The notes beneath the pieces were generated by a model, which saw nothing but the letters and a program-made list of their open reading frames with translations, had not been told where the DNA came from and ran no database searches. The position numbers and the translations under genes were made by a program. Shown here piece after piece: positions 41,879 to 52,307 of a stretch of DNA of 64,000 nucleotides; the first letter of the stretch is position 1; the number at the start of each line of letters is the position of its first letter. The DNA lies in NCBI RefSeq assembly GCF_002934325.1, contig NZ_PTIV01000002.1:124001-188000 (forward strand), given 5' to 3'. Origin of the DNA: Marinobacter persicus. Lineage in GTDB: Bacteria > Pseudomonadota > Gammaproteobacteria > Pseudomonadales > Oleiphilaceae.

Positions 41879-42481
41879 ATGGCCAGACACCCTCAGTACA
41901 ACCGGGATGCAGCTTTGCACAAAGCGGTTGGTCTGTTCTGGGAAAAGGGCTACCACGGCAGCTCCATGAAACAGATCGAACAAACCCTGGACATGCGCCC
42001 GGGCAGTATTTACGCCGCCTTTGGCAGCAAGGACGGTCTGTTTTCAGAGGCGCTGGCCCGCTACGCCGAACAGGGTGGTGAGGAACTATCCGGTCATATG
42101 CAACAATACGACTCCATAGTCGATGGCCTGCAGGCGTACCTGCGCCATGTCGCCATGAGCTGCCAGCAGGACGCCTGCCCGTCCCGGGCCTGCATGATCG
42201 TGAAGACCCTGCTGGAAACCAGTCACACCAATGACACTCTCGCCAATCAGGCGCGGGAGGTCCTGGCTGCCATCGAAAGCACCCTGGCCAGCTTGCTGGA
42301 GCAGGCCCAAAGCCGGGGAGAGCTGGTCCCGGGGACTGATTGCAACCGCCTGGCGCGCCTGCTGCAAAGCCAGATCATGGGGCTTCGAGCCATGGCCGAG
42401 CGGGGGCTTTCCGAGCAACAACTGGCCGAACTGGCCGACGACATGGCGAACCTGCTGGAACCCCACCGCACAAAGCATTAA
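41879..42481 (+). CDS. TetR/AcrR-family transcriptional regulator
   Basis: The 200-residue repressor has an N-terminal helix-turn-helix (ALHKAVGLFWEKGYHGSSMK, MRPGSIYAAFGSKDGLFSEA) and a ligand domain with CMIVKTLLETS and a C-x(4)-C (CQQDACPSRAC), which could sense electrophiles or redox state. This fits control of the divergent AhpD-like gene. The ATG at 41879 was chosen over 41840, which lies inside the candidate operator. Confidence 0.88.
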   Translation: MARHPQYNRDAALHKAVGLFWEKGYHGSSMKQIEQTLDMRPGSIYAAFGSKDGLFSEALARYAEQGGEELSGHMQQYDSIVDGLQAYLRHVAMSCQQDACPSRACMIVKTLLETSHTNDTLANQAREVLAAIESTLASLLEQAQSRGELVPGTDCNRLARLLQSQIMGLRAMAERGLSEQQLAELADDMANLLEPHRTKH

Positions 42482-42521
42482 GCTTGCTACTCTTCTGATT
42501 TCATGAGTGGGGCAAGCAGTT

Positions 42522-43832
42522 ATGGACGAGCTTCATCACATTGTAGTGGTCGGCGGTGGTGCCGGCGGCCTGGAACTGGTCACCAGCCTGGGCAACAAGC
42601 TGGGGCGAAAGAAAAAGGCCCGGATCTCCCTGGTTGATGCCGGCCTGACCCACGTATGGAAGCCCCTGCTGCACGAAGTGGCCTCCGGCTCACTGGACGC
42701 AAGCGCCAACGAAATCAATTATCGCGCCCACGCCCGCAAGCACCATTACGAGTTCCAGCTGGGCCGGATGAGCGGCCTGGACCGGGCCAACCGGGAAATC
42801 GTCATCGCCCCTTTCCATGACGAGGAAGGCCACGAGGTGGTGCCGGAACGGCGGATACAGTACGACACCCTGGTGATCGCCGTGGGCAGCACCGCCAATG
42901 ATTTCGGAACCCCCGGCGCGCAGGACCACTGCCTGTTCCTGGACAGCCTCAGGCAGGCCCGGCGCTTCCACAACCTTCTGCTCAACGCCTTCCTTCGTAA
43001 AAACCACGAAGCCCATCAGGGCCAGGCCCACACGCTCAATATCAGCATCATCGGGGCCGGCGCAACCGGGGTGGAACTGGCGGCGGAGCTGCGGCTGGCT
43101 TCCCGGGAACTGCCTACCTATGGCATGAACCACCTGCAGCCCTCCGACATTGCCATTAACGTTATTGAGGCCGCAGACCGAATCCTCCCCGCGCTGCCCG
43201 CCCGGCTATCGGCCGGCGCCACCCGGGAATTGCAGCGCCAGAAGATTCAGGTGTTAACCGGGCAGCCGGTGAGTGAAATTCGTGAGGACAGCCTGGTGAT
43301 GAAGGATGGCACCGAGCTGCCATCGGAAATGACCATCTGGGCCGCCGGCATCAAGGCGCCGTCGTTCCTGGCTGATCTCGACGGCCTGGAAACCAACCGG
43401 GGCAACCAGCTGGTGGTCGAGCAGACCCTGCAAACCACGCAGGATGCCGATATTTTCGCCTTTGGTGATTGCGCCGCCTGCCCGCAGCCGGATTCCGACC
43501 TCCCGGTACCACCGAGGGCACAGGCGGCGCACCAGCAGGCCGATGCCCTGTTCAAGACCCTGTGCAACCGCCTGAAAGGCGAAGCCGCCGTGCCATTTGT
43601 CTATAACGACCATGGCTCGCTGATCAATTTCAGCCGCTACACCACGGTGGGCAACCTCATGGGCAACCTGTCCGGGCGCAGCATGTACATCGAAGGCAAG
43701 GTGGCTCGGCTGTTCTACCTGTCCCTCTACCGGATGCACCAGGTGGCCCTGCACGGGTTCGTGCGCACCGGCATCATCTGGTTGATGGACAAGATCAGCC
43801 GGGCCATGCAGCCACGGCTGAAGCTGCACTGA
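42522..43832 (+). CDS. ndh: Type II NADH dehydrogenase-like flavoprotein
   Basis: The 436-residue protein has FAD motif IVVVGGGAGGLELVTSLG, NAD motif IIGAGATGVELAAELRLA, ATG-like loop IWAAGIKAPSF and FAD motif DADIFAFGDCAACPQ. NDH-2 enzymes oxidise NADH and reduce quinone without pumping protons. The C-terminal amphipathic region (VARLFYLSLYRMHQVALHGF) probably anchors it to the membrane. It complements the complex I operon further along. Its stop abuts that of the convergent flavoprotein gene. Confidence 0.9.
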   Translation: MDELHHIVVVGGGAGGLELVTSLGNKLGRKKKARISLVDAGLTHVWKPLLHEVASGSLDASANEINYRAHARKHHYEFQLGRMSGLDRANREIVIAPFHDEEGHEVVPERRIQYDTLVIAVGSTANDFGTPGAQDHCLFLDSLRQARRFHNLLLNAFLRKNHEAHQGQAHTLNISIIGAGATGVELAAELRLASRELPTYGMNHLQPSDIAINVIEAADRILPALPARLSAGATRELQRQKIQVLTGQPVSEIREDSLVMKDGTELPSEMTIWAAGIKAPSFLADLDGLETNRGNQLVVEQTLQTTQDADIFAFGDCAACPQPDSDLPVPPRAQAAHQQADALFKTLCNRLKGEAAVPFVYNDHGSLINFSRYTTVGNLMGNLSGRSMYIEGKVARLFYLSLYRMHQVALHGFVRTGIIWLMDKISRAMQPRLKLH

Positions 43833-44939
43833 TCACCCGGCCGAAAAGCCCTCGATAAACTTGCGGTCGATACGGTCTTTCAGGCGCCAGACCCAACGAC
43901 CGAAAAAGGTCAGGGGGCCGTAACTGCCAATAGCGGTCTGGTCGCCACACGCCAGCAGGTACAGCGAATAACGGCGCGGTCGGAAGGGTTTCAGGTCGGC
44001 ACCAACCAGCGCTGACCGCAGGTTGCCGGCCAGGACGGGCCCGGCCTTCACCGCGTGCACGCCGGAGCGGTTGAGGGCACCATCCTCGCGGCTGCAGGTA
44101 TCGCCCACGGCAAACACGTTGGAGTGGGAGAGGCTCTGGTGGCAGGCACTCACCCGCACGAAGCCCTCCTCGTCCACCGCCAGCCCACTGTCTTTCAGGA
44201 AAGGCTCGGCCGCCGCACCCGTGGCGGCCAGCACCGGCCCGGCCTTCAGCCGCGTGCCATCGGCCAGCTGCAATTTACCGTCGCGAACCGCAGCGCGCTG
44301 TTCAATCACCGTCACCCGCCGGCGCACCAGCTTCCTGCCCGCCAGCCGGCGCATCAGGGCATTGAAGCCCGGCAGCGGCCCGCTGTCGCCGGCAATCAGC
44401 GACACCCGACCACCCCCCTGATGGTTGTGGCGAACCACGTTGGCCGCCGCCATGGCCAGTTCCACCCCGGCGGCACCGCCGCCCACCACCACGAGATGAC
44501 CAGCGCCGGTGGTCTGGCACTGTTCCTCGAACTCCCGCCACTGGGCCTGAAAGCGGTCGATGGGTTTCACGCTGATCAGCGGGTCGTCGTATCCCTTCAG
44601 GTCTGCCAGGTTGGAGCCGGAGCCGATATCAATCGACAGCCAGTCGTAATCCACCTGCCTGCCATTGTGCAAGCGGATTTTTCGGGCCTCGGCATCCAGT
44701 GCCACCGCCCTGTCGAGGATCAGCTCACCGCCGGCGGCCGACACCTGGGGCTCTACTTCAATACGACACTGCTCCAACCGGTAGTGGCCCGCGATCCAGC
44801 CCGGCAACATGCCCGAGTAGTACTGCCAGCGGGAGGGGCTGATCACCACCAGCTCGGTATCTGGCGGCGGCGATTGGGCAAATTCGCGGAGGACGATCAG
44901 ATGGGCGTGTCCCGCGCCCAGTAATACCAGTCGTTTCAA
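43833..44939 (-). CDS. NDH-2/SelD-N-terminal-like FAD oxidoreductase
   Basis: The 368-residue protein opens KRLVLLGAGHAHLIVLREFA, the GHAH variant seen in a flavoprotein family that also occurs fused to selenide/water dikinase. A second motif, VVVGGGAAGVELAMAAANVV, and NVFAVGDTCSREDGAL complete the fold. The TTG start at 44939 has AGGGAG 6 nt upstream and begins at the first family residue; a frame to 45071 lacks a signal. It is divergent from the transferase pair (TIGR04283/04282-like). The family link to selenium genes is from general knowledge. Confidence 0.8.
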   Translation of the reverse strand: MKRLVLLGAGHAHLIVLREFAQSPPPDTELVVISPSRWQYYSGMLPGWIAGHYRLEQCRIEVEPQVSAAGGELILDRAVALDAEARKIRLHNGRQVDYDWLSIDIGSGSNLADLKGYDDPLISVKPIDRFQAQWREFEEQCQTTGAGHLVVVGGGAAGVELAMAAANVVRHNHQGGGRVSLIAGDSGPLPGFNALMRRLAGRKLVRRRVTVIEQRAAVRDGKLQLADGTRLKAGPVLAATGAAAEPFLKDSGLAVDEEGFVRVSACHQSLSHSNVFAVGDTCSREDGALNRSGVHAVKAGPVLAGNLRSALVGADLKPFRPRRYSLYLLACGDQTAIGSYGPLTFFGRWVWRLKDRIDRKFIEGFSAG

Positions 44940-45010
44940 CGGTGGCTCCCTGACGGTGTTGATCCAGTAGCGGTGATCCAATGGGTCGTTCCGGCAATAA
45001 TGGTAGAGTA

Positions 45011-45733
45011 ATGAATCAAATACCACTGTTTCCGGACAAGCGCATGGCTTCAGACCCAAACAACTGGGCAATCATCGTCCCCATACTCAACGAAGCGGAT
45101 GCCCTGCCCGAATTGCTTGAACACCTTCAGCACTGGCGCGACCAGGGCGCGGAAGTGGTCCTTGCCGATGGCGGCAGCGACGATGCCAGCGCCGACATGG
45201 CCCGCCAGCAGGGATTCACCGTTATCCAGGCACCCCGGGGACGGGCCCGGCAGATGAACGCCGGAGCCAAGGCCAGCAAGGCGCGCCATCTGCTGTTCCT
45301 GCACGCCGATACCCGATTACCATCCGGGGCGGACCAACGGATTGATTCGGCGCTGGGCGACCAGAGCATTGCCTGGGGCCGTTTTGATGTGTGCATTGCA
45401 GGCTGCTCGAAAATGCTGCCGGTCATCGCCTGGTTCATGAATCACCGTTCCCGACTCACCGGCATTGCCACCGGCGACCAGGCCCTGTTCATGACCCGGG
45501 AGGCTTTCGAAACCGTCGGCGGATTTCCCGACCAGCCGCTGATGGAAGACGTGGAAATCAGCCGCCGGCTGAAACAAATTGCCCCACCAGCGTGTCTACA
45601 GGAAAAAGTCACCACCTCCGGCCGGCGCTGGGACACTCGCGGCAGCTGGCACACCATCTGGCTGATGTGGCAACTGCGCTGGGCCTACTGGCGCGGCACC
45701 CCGGCCGAACAACTGGCGGAACGCTATCAATGA
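45011..45733 (+). CDS. Glycosyltransferase, rSAM/selenodomain-associated family 2
   Basis: This GT2-fold enzyme of 240 residues has WAIIVPILNEADALPELLEH, LADGGSDDASADMARQQG, APRGRARQMNAGAKAS and LFLHADTRLPSGAD, the pattern of TIGR04283-type transferases. These accompany radical SAM enzymes such as ArsS in arsenosugar-type loci. The start is uncertain (45011 or 45044). Its stop overlaps the next gene's ATG. No ArsS-type radical SAM gene lies beside it. Confidence 0.8.
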   Translation: MNQIPLFPDKRMASDPNNWAIIVPILNEADALPELLEHLQHWRDQGAEVVLADGGSDDASADMARQQGFTVIQAPRGRARQMNAGAKASKARHLLFLHADTRLPSGADQRIDSALGDQSIAWGRFDVCIAGCSKMLPVIAWFMNHRSRLTGIATGDQALFMTREAFETVGGFPDQPLMEDVEISRRLKQIAPPACLQEKVTTSGRRWDTRGSWHTIWLMWQLRWAYWRGTPAEQLAERYQ

Positions 45734-46377
45734 CACCAGTTCGAATCATTATTATTGCCAAGGAACCCCGGCCGGGCTTTGCCAAAACCCGGTTGATGCC
45801 GGCCCTGGGCGCACGGGGCGCGGCGGACCTGGCCGACCGCCTGCTGCGGCACACCTTCACACAGGCCCTCGCGGCCAAAGTCGGCCCGGTGGAGCTGTGC
45901 GTGGCGCCCGACGCCGAAACCCCCTATTGGCAGGCCCTGGTGGAAAATGCTTCCGGAAATTCCGGTCAACCGGTGGCCCTGACCCAACAGATCGAAGGCG
46001 ACCTGGGCACCCGGATGGCCACCGCCGCCCGGAGGGGGCTGGAAAACGGCACGCCGGTCATGCTGATCGGCACCGACTGCCCGACCCTGGATGCCGGCCG
46101 CCTGGCCAGGATGGCAGCCACGCTGGCCGAACACGACGCCTGCCTGTGCCCGGTCAGGGACGGCGGCTATTCACTGCTGGGACTCACCCGGCTGGACGAC
46201 GCGCTGTTCCAGGACATCCCCTGGAGCACCGGGCAGGTCGCCTCGCTGACCCGCCAGCGCCTGAAGCAGTTGGGCTGGTGCTGGCAGGAAAGTGAGCTGC
46301 TCATGGATGTGGACGAACCCGCCGATCTGCACCACCTTGAAGAGGCACACCCACAACTTGCACGGAGCGAGCCATGA
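45730..46377 (+). CDS. Nucleotidyl/glycosyl transferase-like, rSAM/selenodomain-associated family 1
   Basis: The 215-residue protein has IIIIAKEPRPGFAKTRLMPA, EGDLGTRMATAARRGL and MLIGTDCPTLDAGRLARM, then CPVRDGGYSLLGL, which match the TIGR04282/DUF2064 family of GT-A-like proteins. It is translationally coupled to the family 2 transferase upstream (ATG within its stop) and to the DUF3047 gene downstream (4-bp overlap). The three likely act on one exported product. Confidence 0.85.
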   Translation: MTPVRIIIIAKEPRPGFAKTRLMPALGARGAADLADRLLRHTFTQALAAKVGPVELCVAPDAETPYWQALVENASGNSGQPVALTQQIEGDLGTRMATAARRGLENGTPVMLIGTDCPTLDAGRLARMAATLAEHDACLCPVRDGGYSLLGLTRLDDALFQDIPWSTGQVASLTRQRLKQLGWCWQESELLMDVDEPADLHHLEEAHPQLARSEP

Positions 46378-47162
46378 AACCGACATCACTGCTCGGCCCG
46401 ATACTGGGCCTTACCCTGGCAACTTCGGCCACGGCCGCCCCGGACACCGATACCCTGGGGGATTTCAGCCGCTACGACACCCTGCCGCAGGCACCCTGGC
46501 AGCTGGTGCCCTTCGACGGCCTGCCCCCGACCGAGTACCAACGCGTTACCCAAGGTGGCGTTGCGGCGGTGAAAGCCACCTCCGAGGCCAGCATGGCGCT
46601 GCTGGCCCGGCCCCTGGAAGTAAATCTGGAGCAAAACCCGGTGCTGTGCTGGCGCTGGTGGGTGGATGAGCCGGTGCAACAAGCGGATATGTCGAAAAAA
46701 TCCGGCGACGACTACGCCGCCCGGGTGTATGTGACCTTCGACCTGCCCAGCAGCGCCATGAGCCTGGGCACCCGGATGAAACTGTCGGTTGGCCGGACCC
46801 TCTTTGGCGAACAACTGCCGGATGCCGCGATCAACTACGTCTGGGACAATACGCATGCGGTCGGCACCGCCATGCCCAATGCCTACACCGACCGGGCGCA
46901 AATGCTGGTACTGCGCAGCGGCATGGAAGACACCGGCCAATGGGTGGAGGAGCGGCGCAACCTGCTGGAGGATTTGCAGCGGTTCTTCGACACCGCGCCG
47001 GACCGCCCCCTGCAACTGGCCATCGCCTCGGACAGTGACGACACCGGCAGCAGCGCCAGTGCCCTGTTCGCGGACATTCACCTGGTGGCCGAGGGCGAAC
47101 AATGCCAGTTTCCCTCGCCAGACAATTCTGAAAACACCGAGAGCGCCGGGTCCGGTGGCTAA
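46374..47162 (+). CDS. Exported DUF3047 protein
   Basis: The 262-residue protein has a signal peptide (LGPILGLTLATSATA) and DUF3047 features: WQLVPFDGLPPTEYQRV, CWRWWVDEPVQQADMSKKSG, DDYAARVYVTFDLP, and NYVWDNTHAVGTAMPNAYTD. The domain looks like a periplasmic carbohydrate-binding-type sandwich; its function is unknown. GGAGCGAGCC precedes the ATG. It closes the three-gene unit and converges on nuoN. Confidence 0.85.
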   Translation: MKPTSLLGPILGLTLATSATAAPDTDTLGDFSRYDTLPQAPWQLVPFDGLPPTEYQRVTQGGVAAVKATSEASMALLARPLEVNLEQNPVLCWRWWVDEPVQQADMSKKSGDDYAARVYVTFDLPSSAMSLGTRMKLSVGRTLFGEQLPDAAINYVWDNTHAVGTAMPNAYTDRAQMLVLRSGMEDTGQWVEERRNLLEDLQRFFDTAPDRPLQLAIASDSDDTGSSASALFADIHLVAEGEQCQFPSPDNSENTESAGSGG

Positions 47163-47168
47163 GCGACC

Positions 47169-48605
47169 TCAGTTACCCGCCAAGTGCTGCACCCATCCGA
47201 TCATCGGTGTGGGGTAGATCCCGAGCACCAGAATGATCACCGCCAGGGCGATCAGGGTGATGCCGCCCAGGCGGCTGCCCCAGTCATTGGACACGTCCCG
47301 GGCGCGCATACCCGGCTCTGGCAGGTACAGGGTCACCATCACCCGCAGATAGTAGTAGAGCCCGATGGCGCTGCCGGCGATAACCCCGCCCACCAGCCAC
47401 CAGCGGGCGTCCGCCACGCCCAGGGCGATCACGTAGAACTTGCCGATGAACCCGGCGGTCAGGGGAATGCCGGCCAGGGACAGGAAACTGATGGTCATCA
47501 CCGCCGCCAGGTAGGGCCGGCGCCAGAACAACCCGCGATACAGCGGCAGACCGTCGGCATCCTCGCCCCCGAACGGGCTGGAGACCAGCGTCACCACCCC
47601 GAATGCCGCCAGCGTGGTTACCAGGTAGGTGACCAGATACACGCCCGTGGTTTCCATGGCCAGGGCATTGCCCGCCACAATCGCCACCAGCAGGTAGCCG
47701 AAGTGGGCGATGGAGGAATAACCCAGCAGGCGCTTGAGGTTGGCCTGGAACAGCGCCAGCAGGTTGCCCGCCAGCATGGTCAGCAACGCCAGAACCGTGA
47801 TCAGCCCCTGAACCCACTCGCTGGCAAACACCGGCGCCGCCAGCACCAGCCGTAGCAACACCACGAACACCGCCAGTTTGCTGACCGTGGCCAGGAAGAT
47901 GGTGGCCGGCGCCGGGCCACCCTGGTAGACATCCGGGGTCCACAGGTGAAACGGCACCACCGACAGCTTGAAGCCCAGCCCCACCACCATCAGCGCGGCA
48001 CCGGCCAGCATCCAGGCATCCGGTGCATCGACGAGGGCGCCAGCAATACCGGCAAGATCCATCGCCCCGGTGCGGGCATAGATCAACGCCATGCCAAACA
48101 ACAGGAAGGCGGTGGCCGCCGCTGACAGCAGCAGGTACTTGATGCCAGCCTCCAATGACCGCTCGGCCCGGAAGCTGTAGGCCAGCATGCCGTACAGGGG
48201 CATGGACAACAGTTCCAGGCTGATGAACAGCATGGCCAGGTGGTCGCTGGCCACCAGACCCAGGGCACCAGCCGTGGCGCACAGGATCAGCAGATAGAAC
48301 TCCTCCCGTGGGCCAATGTAGCCGGTCAAATAGTGGTGGCTCAGGATCACCGTCACCAGCGCTGACACCAGCACCAGGGCGCCAGCCATCACCGTCAGCC
48401 CGTCCACCTGCATCAGGGGTGGGGAACTGGCGGCCGGAATGGTCAAAGGCAGGGTCACAAGGGCCGCTACCAGGCCCGCCGCCGAGACCAGGGCTGTGAC
48501 CGCGTGGTGGCGCTGCCAGGCAATTCCCAGCATGGCAATAACTGCGGTTGACCCCACCAGGATCAGCGGCAACAAGGTGATCAGGTGAGCAGCCGTCAGC
48601 ATCAA
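47169..48605 (-). CDS. nuoN: NADH-quinone oxidoreductase subunit N
   Basis: NuoN is one of three antiporter-like proton-pumping membrane subunits of complex I. It has 478 residues and about 14 helices, with the conserved charged positions within LLSLELLSMPLY-type (FISLELLSMPLYGMLAYSFR) and LLGYSSIAHFGYLLVAIVAG. It is the last gene of nuoA-N and overlaps nuoM by 4 bp. Confidence 0.97.
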   Translation of the reverse strand: MMLTAAHLITLLPLILVGSTAVIAMLGIAWQRHHAVTALVSAAGLVAALVTLPLTIPAASSPPLMQVDGLTVMAGALVLVSALVTVILSHHYLTGYIGPREEFYLLILCATAGALGLVASDHLAMLFISLELLSMPLYGMLAYSFRAERSLEAGIKYLLLSAAATAFLLFGMALIYARTGAMDLAGIAGALVDAPDAWMLAGAALMVVGLGFKLSVVPFHLWTPDVYQGGPAPATIFLATVSKLAVFVVLLRLVLAAPVFASEWVQGLITVLALLTMLAGNLLALFQANLKRLLGYSSIAHFGYLLVAIVAGNALAMETTGVYLVTYLVTTLAAFGVVTLVSSPFGGEDADGLPLYRGLFWRRPYLAAVMTISFLSLAGIPLTAGFIGKFYVIALGVADARWWLVGGVIAGSAIGLYYYLRVMVTLYLPEPGMRARDVSNDWGSRLGGITLIALAVIILVLGIYPTPMIGWVQHLAGN

Positions 48606-50131
48606 CGCACCTCCCCGGCCACGCTGGCCAGATCGCCGTCAGGAAACAGCTCCGCGATGGCTTGCGATAAGGTGGCGGTGGTATCAAGCAGAGGTTGCGG
48701 ATAAAGCCCCACCAGGAGCACCAGGGCAAGCAGGGACAGCATCATCACATACTCCCGTCCGTCCGGGCCAAACAGCGCGCCCTCCCGGTGGACCGGCCCG
48801 AAATGCACCCGTTGCATCAGGATCAGCGAATAAATAGCCGCCAATACCAACCCGATACTGGCAACCACCGCCACCACCGGAGCACTGGGGAAGGTGCCGA
48901 ACAGGATCATGAATTCACCCACGAAGTTGGCGGTGGCGGGCATGCCCAGAGAGGCCGCCACGAAACACAGGGTGAAGCCCGGCAACGCCGGCAACCGGCC
49001 CCAGAGACCGCCCATGAAGCGCATGTCACGGGTATGGATACGCTCATAGAGCTGGCCACTGAGAATGAACAACCCGGCCGAGGAAAAGGCGTGGGCCACC
49101 ATCAGCACAATCGCCCCCTGGATCGCCAGTTCCGAGCCGGAGTAGATGGCAATCAGCACAAAGCCCATATGGGAGATACTGGTGTAGGCAATCAACCGCT
49201 TGATGTCCTGCTGGCCACAGGCCAGTACCGCCCCGTAAATGATGCTCACCAGCCCCAGGGTCATGGCCACCGGGGCAAAGTCAGCGGATTGCTCCGGAAA
49301 CAATGGCAGGGCAAACCGCAGCATGCCATAGGCGGCGGTTTTCAGCAGAATGCCGGCCAGATCCACACTGCCTGCCGTGGGCGCCTGGGCATGGGCACCG
49401 GGCAGCCAGCCATGAAAAGGCACCACCGGCAGTTTTACCGCAAAGGCGACAAAGAAGCCCAGCATCAGCCAGTAGGCCATGGGCTCGGGCACGTCGGTCT
49501 GGCGGAGCACCTCATAGCTGAACGACCACTGGCCGGTGTTACCAAAGTGAATGAACACCAGCGCCAGGATCGCCACCAGCATCAGCAGGCCACTGGCCTG
49601 GGTGTAAATGAAGAACCGAGTGGCCGCCCGTATCCGGGTCTGCCCCGGCGAGCCGCTGTGGCCCCAGAGGGCAATCAGGAAATACATGGGCACCAGCATC
49701 ACTTCCCAGAACAGGAAGAACAGGAACAGGTCCATGGCCAGGAAAACCCCGACCACGCCGCCCAGGATCCACAGCAGGTTGAGGTGGAAGAACCCGATAC
49801 GATGGACGATCTCGTGCCAGGAGCACAGTACCGCCAGAGCACCCAGAAAGCCGGTCAGGGCAATCAGGATCAGCGACAGGCCATCGATGGCCAGGTGCAC
49901 CTGAATGCCGAAGCGGGGAATCCAGTCGGCCCGCCATTCCAGCAGCCACTGGTTATGAACGCCAGCGGGCAGGGCAAAATCGCCGGTGACCCAGAGCCAG
50001 AGGGCAATCATCAGCACGAACAGCATGGTGGCCAGGGCAATCCAGCGCGGGGCCTGCTCACCCCAACGGTCGGCCTGCCAGCACAGGATGCCACCCAGGA
50101 ACGGAATCAGGATCAACCAGAGCAGGATCAT
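48602..50131 (-). CDS. nuoM: NADH-quinone oxidoreductase subunit M
   Basis: This 509-residue proton-pumping subunit has about 14 helices. Family motifs are LFFLFWEVMLVPMYFLIALW (key Glu), VKLPVVPFHGWLPGAHAQAP, and KRLIAYTSISHMGFVLIAIY. It overlaps nuoN and nuoL by 4 bp each, giving tight translational coupling. Confidence 0.97.
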   Translation of the reverse strand: MILLWLILIPFLGGILCWQADRWGEQAPRWIALATMLFVLMIALWLWVTGDFALPAGVHNQWLLEWRADWIPRFGIQVHLAIDGLSLILIALTGFLGALAVLCSWHEIVHRIGFFHLNLLWILGGVVGVFLAMDLFLFFLFWEVMLVPMYFLIALWGHSGSPGQTRIRAATRFFIYTQASGLLMLVAILALVFIHFGNTGQWSFSYEVLRQTDVPEPMAYWLMLGFFVAFAVKLPVVPFHGWLPGAHAQAPTAGSVDLAGILLKTAAYGMLRFALPLFPEQSADFAPVAMTLGLVSIIYGAVLACGQQDIKRLIAYTSISHMGFVLIAIYSGSELAIQGAIVLMVAHAFSSAGLFILSGQLYERIHTRDMRFMGGLWGRLPALPGFTLCFVAASLGMPATANFVGEFMILFGTFPSAPVVAVVASIGLVLAAIYSLILMQRVHFGPVHREGALFGPDGREYVMMLSLLALVLLVGLYPQPLLDTTATLSQAIAELFPDGDLASVAGEVR

Positions 50132-51999
50132 CCAACACCTCCCGGCAGCATCACCAGGGCCAACAGAATCACGGTGGCGCCAAAGACCATGGCCGTTGCG
50201 TAGCTGCGCACCCGGCCATTCTGGGCTTTCACCAGGCCCCGGTTCAGGCCTTTCGCCAGCACCGCCGGCAGGTTCAGGGCCAGGTAGACAAAGTCCCGCC
50301 GAAGCAGCCGCACCATCAGTTGCCAGGGTTTCACCAACAGCCCGTCATAAACGGCATCAAACCCCCAGGCGTGGTGCCACAACCGCCAGAGAAAGGCTCC
50401 CGGCCCGCGACTGACCTGCTCGCGCAACCACTGGCGCCGGACCACGAACAACCAGCCGGCCAGGGCCAGCCCGGCAAGCACGGTGCCGGTTGCCAGCAAC
50501 TGCAGGAAAGTGTGGCCGCTTTCGACGCTCTCGCCCGGCGGTGGAGGGAACTGATCCCCGAGGTGCGGGTACAGCCAGGCGCCCAGGAACGTGGACAACA
50601 CCGCCAGCACCCCCAAAGGCAGATGGTGGGTCAGCCAGTCGGTGCCCGGTGAGGCATTACGGGCGTTATCACTACGCGCCTCGCCATGGAAGATGCCCAG
50701 GATCAATCGGACCGTGTAGAGGCAGGTCAACAAGGCACCCAACAGCCCTGCCAGCAGCAGGCCTGGCTGGTCCGCAGCCATATCCTGCCAGAGGATTTCA
50801 TCCTTGCTGTAGAAACCGGCGGATATCAGCGGCAGGGCCACAAGCGCCGCGCCACCCACCAGGAAGGCTCCGTAAACCACCGGCAGGCGCTTGCGAAGAC
50901 CGCCCAGCCGGTTCATGTCCTGCTCGTGATGACAACTGGTGATCACCGCCCCCGCCGAGAGAAACAGCAGCGCCTTGAAGAAGGCATGGGTCACCAGGTG
51001 GAAAATGGCGGCATCGAAGGCCCCCACCCCCAGCGCCAGGAACATGTAGCCGATCTGGCTCATGGTGGAGTAGGCCAGCACCCGCTTGATGTCGGTCTGG
51101 GCCAGGGCGGCAAAGGCCGCCAGCAGCAGGGAGACGGCCCCGATCACCCCCACCAGGAACAGAACATCCGGTGCCAGCAGGAACACACCATTAAGCCGGG
51201 CAATCAGGTACACGCCGGCGGTCACCATGGTCGCGGCGTGAATCAGTGCCGACACCGGGGTAGGGCCGGCCATGGCATCGGGCAGCCAGGTGTGCAGTGG
51301 CACCTGCGCCGATTTGCCCAGCGCCCCGCCCAGCACCAGCAGGGCCACCAGACTGACCGTGGGATCACCCACGGACCAGACTTCACCGGCCCGGGCCATG
51401 ACCTGCTGGATATCCAGGGTGCCCAGGTCCCGGAAAATCAGGAACAGCCCCAGGGCCAGGAACACATCGCCAATGCGGGTGACCAGGAAGGCCTTGAACG
51501 CGGCCCGACCATTGGCGCTGTCGTGGTAGTAGTAACCGATCAGCAGGTAACTGCACAGGCCCACGCCTTCCCAGCCCAGGAACAGCAGCAACAGGTTATC
51601 GCCCAGCACCAGGATCAGCATGCTGAACACGAACAGGTTCATCCAGGCGTAGAAGCGGGTAATGCCGGCCTCGCCGGCCATGTACCAGGCCGCAAACAGG
51701 TGAATAAAAAAGCCCACGCCGGTGATGACGGCCATCATCACCAGGGCCAGGCCGTCCACCGCCAGGCCAATAGTGGGCCGGAAGTCACCCACCTCGATCC
51801 AGGTCCAGAGCGTGTAGCCAAAGGGCTCACCACCGGAGTGCAGGGCAATCGCCCAGGCGGTGGCCAACGCCGCCAGCCCGACACTGCCCACGCCCACCAG
51901 GACCGCCACCCTCGGCCCAAGCCGCCCACCGGAGAGCGCCAGGATCAGGGTGCCGATCAGGGGCAGAACAAACGACAGGGTAACCGGTAGCTCCATCAT
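50128..51999 (-). CDS. nuoL: NADH-quinone oxidoreductase subunit L
   Basis: This 623-residue distal pump subunit has about 16 helices, including the long lateral helix near the C-terminus. Motifs are [60 protein letters not shown] and [15 protein letters not shown]. It overlaps nuoM and nuoK by 4 bp. Confidence 0.97.
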   Translation of the reverse strand: MMELPVTLSFVLPLIGTLILALSGGRLGPRVAVLVGVGSVGLAALATAWAIALHSGGEPFGYTLWTWIEVGDFRPTIGLAVDGLALVMMAVITGVGFFIHLFAAWYMAGEAGITRFYAWMNLFVFSMLILVLGDNLLLLFLGWEGVGLCSYLLIGYYYHDSANGRAAFKAFLVTRIGDVFLALGLFLIFRDLGTLDIQQVMARAGEVWSVGDPTVSLVALLVLGGALGKSAQVPLHTWLPDAMAGPTPVSALIHAATMVTAGVYLIARLNGVFLLAPDVLFLVGVIGAVSLLLAAFAALAQTDIKRVLAYSTMSQIGYMFLALGVGAFDAAIFHLVTHAFFKALLFLSAGAVITSCHHEQDMNRLGGLRKRLPVVYGAFLVGGAALVALPLISAGFYSKDEILWQDMAADQPGLLLAGLLGALLTCLYTVRLILGIFHGEARSDNARNASPGTDWLTHHLPLGVLAVLSTFLGAWLYPHLGDQFPPPPGESVESGHTFLQLLATGTVLAGLALAGWLFVVRRQWLREQVSRGPGAFLWRLWHHAWGFDAVYDGLLVKPWQLMVRLLRRDFVYLALNLPAVLAKGLNRGLVKAQNGRVRSYATAMVFGATVILLALVMLPGGVG

Positions 52000-52307
52000 C
52001 CACGCATCCTGCTGGCCAGATCGAGATTCAGCGAACGCAGCCGCTGGAACAGCTGGATCATCAGCGCCAGACCCACCGCCGCTTCAGCGGCCGCCAGGGT
52101 GATCACCAGCAGGAACATGGCCTGGCCGTCCGGCTGGTTCCAGGCAGTGGCACCGACCACGAACGCCAACGCCGCCGCATTCAGCATGATTTCCAGGCTC
52201 ATTAGCACAAACAGCATGTTGCGCCGGAGCATCAGCCCCACCAGACCCAGGGCAAACAGGATGGCCGCGAGGGCCAGGCCGTGTTCCATCGGGACTCCCG
52301 ACATCAA
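51996..52307 (-). CDS. nuoK: NADH-quinone oxidoreductase subunit K
   Basis: This 103-residue membrane subunit has three helices. NuoK signatures are [20 protein letters not shown] (conserved Glu) and [20 protein letters not shown] (second conserved Glu), both in the proton path. It overlaps both neighbours by 4 bp. Confidence 0.96.
   Translation of the reverse strand: MMSGVPMEHGLALAAILFALGLVGLMLRRNMLFVLMSLEIMLNAAALAFVVGATAWNQPDGQAMFLLVITLAAAEAAVGLALMIQLFQRLRSLNLDLASRMRG

Noticed and set aside
48695..50203. 502-codon open frame on the plus strand
   Set aside because: Antisense to nuoM; low-complexity His/Gln composition typical of a shadow frame.
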